Assembly: GCA_964465385.1 (NCBI GenBank)
Contig: CAYXIM010000064.1
Location: forward strand, 1 to 10,993
Direction of reading: 5' to 3'
Origin: JAAYBY01 sp964465385
GTDB lineage: Bacteria; Bacillota; Clostridia; Saccharofermentanales; UBA5734
Length of the DNA stretch: 10,993 bases
In this document: positions 6,367 through 10,993 of the stretch, piece by piece
Layout: each line of letters begins with the position of its first letter
How positions within the stretch are numbered: the stretch's first letter is position 1
The notes under the pieces: generated by a model
The model's database searches: none
The model's input: the letters and a program-made list of their open reading frames with translations, nothing else
What the model was told of the DNA's origin: nothing
Made by a program: the position numbers and the translations under genes

Positions 6367-6395
6367 AGTGTAGCAGATCAGACTGTTGGCCGCAA
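6367..6395 (-). promoter_or_regulatory. Promoter of the 22-codon gene
   Basis: Minus strand: TTGCGG (6390-6395), a 17-base spacer ending in TGC, and TACACT (6367-6372), so it also has the extended -10 TGn. The start would be near 6360. It is back to back with the plus-strand promoter at 6401-6428. Confidence 0.5.
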
Positions 6396-6400
6396 ACGCC

Positions 6401-6428
6401 TTGCTGAGAATGGGTCTTGCTTTATAAT
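6401..6428 (+). promoter_or_regulatory. Sigma-A-like promoter of the radical SAM gene
   Basis: TTGCTG (6401-6406), a 16-base spacer and a perfect TATAAT (6423-6428), about 50 bases before the ATG at 6479. The -35 hexamer is five bases from the -35 of the divergent promoter. Confidence 0.65.
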
Positions 6429-6478
6429 AGAAGCACCTGATCTCCCCTTTGAAGCCGCCAGGTCTGGAGGCCAAGCCC

Positions 6479-7402
6479 ATGACCCCCGTCAATTTGCAGC
6501 AAACACCTTTGGATACACAAGCCGATCAAGCCATCAATGCCCCTGATGGTTGCATGTTGTGTCCAAGGCGTTGCGGGGCCCGCCGCACCCCGGAAGATCC
6601 TGGCTGGTGCGGATCAGACGAAGGCTTTGAAGACGTCCGCGTAGCCAGCTGGATGCCGCATTTCGGTGAGGAGGCCCTGTTAAGCGGTCGCCGGGGATCG
6701 GGAACCGTCTTTTTCAGTGGCTGCTCCCTGGGCTGTTGTTTTTGCCAAAACCACACCATCAGCCTGGCTGGCCAGGGCAAACGAATGAGCACACAAGAAC
6801 TTGTGGAAGCGGTTATGGCGTTGCATCTGACAGGTGTGCATAACCTCAACCTGGTCACCCCCAGCCACTATGCCGACCGCCTTCACCGCTTCTTCTCTTT
6901 GCTGCATTTAACCAGGCGTTGGCAACATCAGCCCCTGCCCGTGATCTGGAACAGCAGTGCTTATGAAACCGTGTCCAGCTTGCGTGCCTTGCATGCATAC
7001 CTGGATGTCTACCTGGTGGACATGAAATTTCTGGATAGCCAGCTGGCCGATGATTGCACCCAGGCACCTGATTATCCGGACGTTTCTTTTCAAGCACTGG
7101 CAGAGATGATTCGCCAGCAGCCTCGTCCTATGATCAACAGCCAGGGCCTGATACAAAAAGGGGTTATCATCCGTCACCTGGTGCTGCCGGGTTGCTGGCA
7201 GGACTCCTGCCATTTGATCGACCGGCTGACTCAAATCGTGCCTCGTGACACCCCCCTTCACATCATGGATCAGTACACGCCCCGACTGGGCAACCCTTGC
7301 CCCAGACAGCCGCAATTACAAAGACGCTTGTCCCACAGCGACTACCAGCGGGTCTTCCAGCATGCGGTCCGGGCCGGATTCACACAACTTATCCACCCAT
7401 AA
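6479..7402 (+). CDS. Radical SAM protein of the COG1313 / PflX type
   Basis: A 307-residue radical SAM enzyme related to pyruvate formate-lyase activating proteins. The cluster motif is GCSLGCCFCQN, with Cys82, Cys86 and Cys89 in CxxxCxxC spacing, as needed to bind the [4Fe-4S] cluster that cleaves S-adenosylmethionine. An N-terminal block CMLCPRRCGARR...GWCG (Cys25, Cys28, Cys32, Cys44) is typical of COG1313 and may bind a second metal or cluster. Further family segments are NLNLVTPSHY, VIWNSSAYE, DVYLVDMKFLD and IIRHLVLPGC. The target is unknown, and no glycyl-radical enzyme is next to it, so calling it a PFL activase would go beyond the evidence. ATG 6479 is preferred to a TTG at 6449 because GGAGG (6466-6470) is eight bases upstream. 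It has its own promoter and is followed by a 206-base gap before the MATE gene, so it is probably monocistronic. Confidence 0.93.
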   Translation: MTPVNLQQTPLDTQADQAINAPDGCMLCPRRCGARRTPEDPGWCGSDEGFEDVRVASWMPHFGEEALLSGRRGSGTVFFSGCSLGCCFCQNHTISLAGQGKRMSTQELVEAVMALHLTGVHNLNLVTPSHYADRLHRFFSLLHLTRRWQHQPLPVIWNSSAYETVSSLRALHAYLDVYLVDMKFLDSQLADDCTQAPDYPDVSFQALAEMIRQQPRPMINSQGLIQKGVIIRHLVLPGCWQDSCHLIDRLTQIVPRDTPLHIMDQYTPRLGNPCPRQPQLQRRLSHSDYQRVFQHAVRAGFTQLIHP

Positions 7403-7608
7403 ACACACGCCCTTTATCCATGCATCAGGTGTGCCGTTTTCAGGCTTTGTAGGCGCTCCAATGCACTTTTCTCGCCTGTTATTGGCACCTGTGTGTCTTG
7501 CTCATTTGCCTTCAGGCCGGACATCTGCTAGCCTTATCTGTTGGTTGCCTCTTTATCAACTGGCACGGCCCTTTCAGAAACCGGCTGTGTAAAAAAGGAA
7601 GATATGGT

Positions 7609-8976
7609 GTGAATAGACAAGATCAGATGCTAACAGACAGCGTTTCACGCTTGCTGGTCAGGTTTTCGCTGCCAGCCATTGTCGCTCTTGTGGTCAATGC
7701 CCTCTACAACATTGTTGACAGCATCTTTGTTGGCCAGGGCGTCGGAGACCTGGGTCTGGCCGGGGTTACGGTCTGCTTCCCGCTGGTTACGGTCTTCATC
7801 GCCTTCATCATGTTGATCGGCATGGGCGCCACAGCCCTAGTCTCCATCCGCCTGGGCGAACAGCAAAGAGAGGCCGCAGAAACAATTGTCGGAAACGCCC
7901 TGGTTTATTTTCTTATCCTGGGCCTGGGGCTGATGGTTTTAGGTCAGCTTTTTTTGGAAGACCTGCTGGTGCTTTTCGGGGCCACGCCAACCGTCTTGCC
8001 CTATGCCATGGATTATATGCGGATTATGTTGTGGGGCAGTGTCTTTCTGGCAGTCGGCAGCGGCATGAACAACTTCATCCGCGCTGAGGGAAATCCCCGA
8101 ACAGCCATGGTCACCATGCTGATCGGGGCCGCAACTAACATTGTCCTGGATTATGTGTTCATCTTTATCTTCCATTGGGGCATCCAGGGAGCAGCTGCAG
8201 CAACGGTTCTATCTTATGCGGTGACCAGCAGCTGGGTGCTCATTTATTTTTTCTCAGGCAAAAGCCGTATCAGCATTAAAGCCAAAAACCTCAAGCTATC
8301 TGCTGCAGTCAGTGGCCAGATCATCAAGCAGGGCACCCCCACCTTCATCGTCCAGATTACCGGCAGCATCCAGCAGCTGATTCTTAATCGCAAGCTGGCT
8401 TATCACGGCGGCGACCTGGCCCTAGCTGTCATCGGTGTCATCATGAGCATCACCACCTTTTTGGTCATGCCGGCCATGGGTATTGCCCAGGGAGCCCAGC
8501 CCATCCTGGGCTATAACAGGGGCGCCCAGCAATACAAGCGGGTCAAAGACACCTTGCTTTCTGCCATGATCGCTGCCACGGCTATCATCACGATCGGTTT
8601 TCTGGTGGCCAAAACGTGGCCAGCCCAGCTGATCAGCCTGTTTAACAACAACCCTGATCTACTGGAAATGGGCACCAAAAGCATGGCTGTTTACTTTAAA
8701 GTCATGCCATTGGTCGGGGTTCAAATGCTCGGTGCCAGCTATTTCCAAGCGGTTGGCAAAGCCTGGCAGGCCACCTTGCTGGCCTTGTCTCGCCAGGTGC
8801 TGATTTTTATCCCCTTGTTGCTGGTTTTGCCTTATTTTTGGGGCCTTGACGGTGTTTGGTGGTCTGCACCGTTTTCTGATCTGGGCGCTTTTTTACTGAC
8901 TGGCACCTGGTTGCTTTTGGAAATCGAACAGCTGAAAAAACAAGCTCAAAACACCAGGCGATACAGCCGTGCCTGA
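7609..8976 (+). CDS. MATE family efflux transporter
   Basis: A 455-residue, strongly hydrophobic protein with about 12 membrane segments in two homologous halves, the normal size for MATE drug/sodium (or proton) antiporters. Recognisable features are the opening LLVRFSLPAIVALVVNALYNIVDSIFVGQ, the loop FIRAEGNPRTAMVTMLIGAATNIVLDYVFIF at about residues 156-186, and PAMGIAQGAQPILGYNRGAQQ at the start of the second half's loop, all typical of the clostridial MepA-like branch. It should export organic cations or other toxic compounds; the substrate cannot be read. GTG 7609 is chosen: AAGGAAG (7595-7601) is seven bases upstream. The open frame continues to 7498 but has no ribosome binding site there, and ATG 7627 is too far from the site. 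The 7403-7608 gap before it has only poor promoter candidates. No regulator gene of the MarR or TetR type is adjacent. Confidence 0.95.
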   Translation: MNRQDQMLTDSVSRLLVRFSLPAIVALVVNALYNIVDSIFVGQGVGDLGLAGVTVCFPLVTVFIAFIMLIGMGATALVSIRLGEQQREAAETIVGNALVYFLILGLGLMVLGQLFLEDLLVLFGATPTVLPYAMDYMRIMLWGSVFLAVGSGMNNFIRAEGNPRTAMVTMLIGAATNIVLDYVFIFIFHWGIQGAAAATVLSYAVTSSWVLIYFFSGKSRISIKAKNLKLSAAVSGQIIKQGTPTFIVQITGSIQQLILNRKLAYHGGDLALAVIGVIMSITTFLVMPAMGIAQGAQPILGYNRGAQQYKRVKDTLLSAMIAATAIITIGFLVAKTWPAQLISLFNNNPDLLEMGTKSMAVYFKVMPLVGVQMLGASYFQAVGKAWQATLLALSRQVLIFIPLLLVLPYFWGLDGVWWSAPFSDLGAFLLTGTWLLLEIEQLKKQAQNTRRYSRA

Positions 8977-9023
8977 TCTGCTTTTGTGGTATCCGGACGC
9001 ACAACCCGTTTGTTGTGGTCTTT

Positions 9024-9032
9024 TGTTATACT
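9024..9032 (+). promoter_or_regulatory. Extended -10 promoter of the metallo-hydrolase gene
   Basis: TGTTATACT: the extended TGn element plus TATACT (5/6). No good -35 lies 16-18 bases upstream. The predicted start, near 9039, leaves about 50 bases to ATG 9090, and the site lies beyond the MATE stop codon. Confidence 0.45.
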
Positions 9033-9089
9033 TAAAGCAAGACCAAGGCAACCGAACAGTAAGCCATGGCGTACAAGGAGCACGTCAAG

Positions 9090-9764
9090 ATGATAACTGT
9101 CACGTATGTGTACCACAGCGGCTTTGTTGTCGAAACCGATGGGTGTTTATTGGTGTTCGATTACTACCTAGGGAACATTACCCTCAAAGATAAAAAGACC
9201 CTTGTTTTTGTTTCTCATCGACACGGCGACCATTTTAATCCCCAGGTTTTCAACTGGCAACAAGACAGGACCGATTTTTCTTATATTCTCAGCGATGACA
9301 TTGGTAATTACCCCAGCCACAGAACGCACCGCATGGCCCCCTGTGAGCAGCTCGTACTTGGAGACATCACCATCAAAAGCTTTGGTTCAACCGATTTGGG
9401 GGTCTCTTATTTGGTTCACGTGGAGGGAAAAACCATCTTCCATGCGGGAGATTTAAACTGGTGGCACTGGTCTGAAAGCCCCTTGGACGAACAGCAGGCG
9501 GCAGAAAAGGCCTTCAATGATGTGTTGGCAAAAATCGACAATTTTGCCTTCGATCTCGCGTTCTTCCCAGTTGATCCCAGATTGGGAGACCATGCCTTTT
9601 GCGGCGGTCTTCGCTTTATTGAGCGCTTCCAGCCCAAGGTCTTTTTTCCCATGCATTTTCGAGACAACCACCAGATCACCAGAGCCTTCGCACAAAAAAA
9701 CAAACAGGCAAACACCCGGTGCATGGTAATCGAACGAAAAAACCATGTTTTTCACATCAGTTAG
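9090..9764 (+). CDS. Metallo-beta-lactamase-fold hydrolase
   Basis: A 224-residue MBL-fold protein of the small UlaG-like group. It starts with the typical strand pair VTYVYHSGFVVETDGCLLVFDYY, then VSHRHGDHFNP carries the HxHxDH metal motif (His43, His45, Asp47, His48). IFHAGDLNWW gives His118 and Asp121, and FPMHFRDN gives His189, so the two-metal site is complete. The family hydrolyses varied substrates (lactones, phosphodiesters, others); nothing here points to one. A long segment between the HAGD motif and His189 (including a Gln/Ala/Glu-rich helix and FFPVDPRLGDHAF) contributes Asp162 and Asp167-His168 as possible extra ligands. ATG 9090 is preferred to ATG 9066 because AAGGAG (9075-9080) sits nine bases upstream and homology begins at once. 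It is 113 bases downstream of the MATE gene with its own extended -10, and converges on the methyltransferase gene 23 bases away. Confidence 0.9.
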   Translation: MITVTYVYHSGFVVETDGCLLVFDYYLGNITLKDKKTLVFVSHRHGDHFNPQVFNWQQDRTDFSYILSDDIGNYPSHRTHRMAPCEQLVLGDITIKSFGSTDLGVSYLVHVEGKTIFHAGDLNWWHWSESPLDEQQAAEKAFNDVLAKIDNFAFDLAFFPVDPRLGDHAFCGGLRFIERFQPKVFFPMHFRDNHQITRAFAQKNKQANTRCMVIERKNHVFHIS

Positions 9765-9787
9765 AAAAGCAAGCCTTGCCAGCGTGT

Positions 9788-10399
9788 TTATAACGGATCT
9801 GGCACGTATCGGTAGATGATGAATTTTTCTCTCCTGTCATCGGTCTTCGGCACCATGATCTTGTTATGCAGTTCAAAATGCGGGTTGTTTTTCATGTATT
9901 TTTTGTATTTGGGCATGGGATAGTAAAGAATAACATCAGCTTCTCGTGTGGCAGACCGCAGTGAAGCTGTGATGTTTTCCAAGACGTCCCGAAAAATCTC
10001 TGCAGAAAATGGATTGAAAAAGAAAAACTTGTTTTCTTGCGGTTTGATTTGGTAATGCTCCGCCAAGCCATATTCAAAGGTGATGGGTGTGTGTTTGTTT
10101 TTTGACCTCAGTTTGTATCTTCTTTTGTTTTCTAAAGCCTCTATCAACACATCGTATTGCGCTTCGATGCCCACCACCGGAATGTGGAATCGGTGATGGA
10201 TGTAAAAGGCCACCCTTCCCTTTCCGGAGCCAAAATCTACAAGGGCATCCGTTTTATCCAACGTATAGTGCCTGAAAAGTTGTTCCAGGGCGCTGTAAGG
10301 GGTTGGCTCGCAGCGGTGATACAGGGGGCTGCCTTCGTCCCATTCTTTAATACCCATTGTTTTGATGGCCAGCTTTTTGTCAAATCTGATCTCGCCCAT
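9788..10399 (-). CDS. Class I SAM-dependent methyltransferase
   Basis: A 203-residue Rossmann-fold methyltransferase. Motif I is ALVDFGSGKGRVAFYI (residues 52-67), followed by PVVGIEAQ (acidic end of strand 2, binding the ribose of SAM), a FEYGLAEHY segment and FFFFNPFSAEIF at the motif IV position. The N-terminal part, LAIKTMGIKEWDEGSPLYHRCEPTPYSALEQLF, resembles uncharacterised Bacillota methyltransferases from memory. The NPF motif could suggest an amino group as acceptor, but the substrate is unknown. Start is uncertain: ATG 10399 has AAGGGG seven bases upstream and lies where homology begins. The frame stays open upstream through ATGs at 10492 and 10555, whose translation looks protein-like, so up to 52 extra residues are possible, but neither has a good ribosome binding site. 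The gene is AT-richer than its neighbours (24 G+C in row 10021-10080), which hints at separate origin. Confidence 0.85.
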   Translation of the reverse strand: MGEIRFDKKLAIKTMGIKEWDEGSPLYHRCEPTPYSALEQLFRHYTLDKTDALVDFGSGKGRVAFYIHHRFHIPVVGIEAQYDVLIEALENKRRYKLRSKNKHTPITFEYGLAEHYQIKPQENKFFFFNPFSAEIFRDVLENITASLRSATREADVILYYPMPKYKKYMKNNPHFELHNKIMVPKTDDRREKFIIYRYVPDPL

Positions 10400-10993
10400 G
10401 CGGTTCCCCTTTCTTTTCTGGATGGGTTTGTTTGCAGGCAGGCAGCCGGCGGTCCGATCCATCTGATGCAGGATAGTTTCTATTTCTTCCATGATAGGGG
10501 TTTTCTTCCCGGCTTCCCATGTCTCTTTTGCCGAAAAAAAAAGCAGTTTACTCATCAAAGGACCATACGTATTCAACGGATTAACCAAAAACCAGTCTCG
10601 TATCCCAAAAACCTGAAAGACAGACGCTTAAGGGCTTGAGGCGCGTGGTATCCGTGCAACAAACGCCGAAATGCCCTGACAAACCTTGGCCTGGTGGGAG
10701 GATCAGACAAGCGCCGATCTTGTTCCGGTTTCATTATGAAACCCATTTCCAGCAAAAAGGTTGGCAGGTCATTGCCCCAGTTATTGCCAGAGCAGGTGCT
10801 TCTGGTGTCCAGCCTGCCCGGCTTGGCTCCTGCCGCCTAACAGACACAGGCCATCAGGCTTTGTCAGCAAGCAGGCAGAAGGTCTTTATAAGGGCCCGTA
10901 TCAGCCATATAACCCCTGCTCCATTTCTTGCGGAGCCAGTCGAGCCATCACAATGCAGCCTGATGTAGCCATCCGGCTGCTAGGAACGGGCCA
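10400..10993. other. Region without a recognisable gene
   Basis: About 590 bases. The first part (10400-10555) may encode an N-terminal extension of the methyltransferase. Beyond it I find no frame with family motifs on either strand: a 60-codon minus frame (10573-10755) and a 110-codon plus frame (10636-10968) have low-complexity, unfamiliar translations. A minus-strand frame enters from the right edge and is open for 31 codons to a TGA at 10901-10903; it could be the tail of an outside gene, but it is too short to judge. A small inverted repeat (CCAG/CTGG with an inner AGC/GCT) lies at 10787-10805 without a T-run. No tRNA-like or CRISPR pattern was seen. Confidence 0.5.

Noticed and set aside
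7498..7608. N-terminal extension of the MATE frame
   Set aside because: Hydrophobic by chance, with no ribosome binding site, and not part of MATE proteins; GTG 7609 with AAGGAAG is the better start.
9769..9779. GCAAGCCTTGC palindrome between the convergent hydrolase and methyltransferase genes as a bidirectional terminator
   Set aside because: With a one-base centre it can form only a three-pair stem once a loop is allowed, and no adequate T-run follows on either strand.
10636..10968. 110-codon plus-strand frame at the right end
   Set aside because: No ribosome binding site, no recognisable domain, and a composition typical of noncoding frames.
10901..10993. Tail of a minus-strand gene entering from the right edge
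   Set aside because: Open for 31 codons, but that length is likely by chance and no family was recognised, so it is mentioned only in the region note.

Overview
The window looks like chromosomal sequence from an anaerobic member of the Bacillota (Clostridia-like). The evidence is indirect: strong GGAGG-type ribosome binding sites, compact divergent and convergent genes, sigma-A-like promoters, a metallophosphatase without a signal peptide, a MATE pump, a COG1313 radical SAM enzyme and a URO-D-type methyltransferase homologue. No rRNA, tRNA, CRISPR array, transposase or phage gene was seen, so the lineage is inference. Base composition is uneven: row 2041-2100 (ogt) has 38 G+C of 60, while rows 301-360 (metallophosphatase) and 10021-10080 (methyltransferase) have 20 and 24.

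Left part (1-2329): a metallophosphatase/5'-nucleotidase runs off the left edge on the minus strand. Divergent from it is a two-gene DNA alkylation repair operon, alkA then ogt, joined by an ATGA stop/start overlap. Base excision and direct reversal of alkylation damage are therefore made from one message. ogt ends tail-to-tail with an M24 Xaa-Pro peptidase gene, overlapping it by 24 bases.

Middle part (2306-6428): on the minus strand a near-consensus promoter (3964-3992) and a terminator-like leader hairpin precede a truncated oligopeptide-transporter ATPase (OppD/DppD type). It keeps Walker A and the Q-loop but lacks the signature motif and Walker B. Its stop codon overlaps a GTG that is probably the start of the peptidase. 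This looks like the scar of a deleted peptide-uptake operon whose promoter end now feeds the peptidase. A pirin-family gene (plus) and a uroporphyrinogen decarboxylase-like gene (minus) follow, convergent with a 9-base gap. Upstream of the latter lies a 22-codon gene for a hydrophobic peptide, with its own promoter and ribosome binding site.

Right part (6401-10993): a COG1313/PflX-type radical SAM protein, a MATE efflux transporter and a metallo-beta-lactamase-fold hydrolase are each on the plus strand with separate control regions. An AT-richer class I SAM methyltransferase converges on them. The last ~590 bases hold no gene I can recognise. The most unusual items are the truncated ABC ATPase/peptidase junction and the small hydrophobic peptide gene. 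I see no clear multi-gene defence or biosynthetic system.
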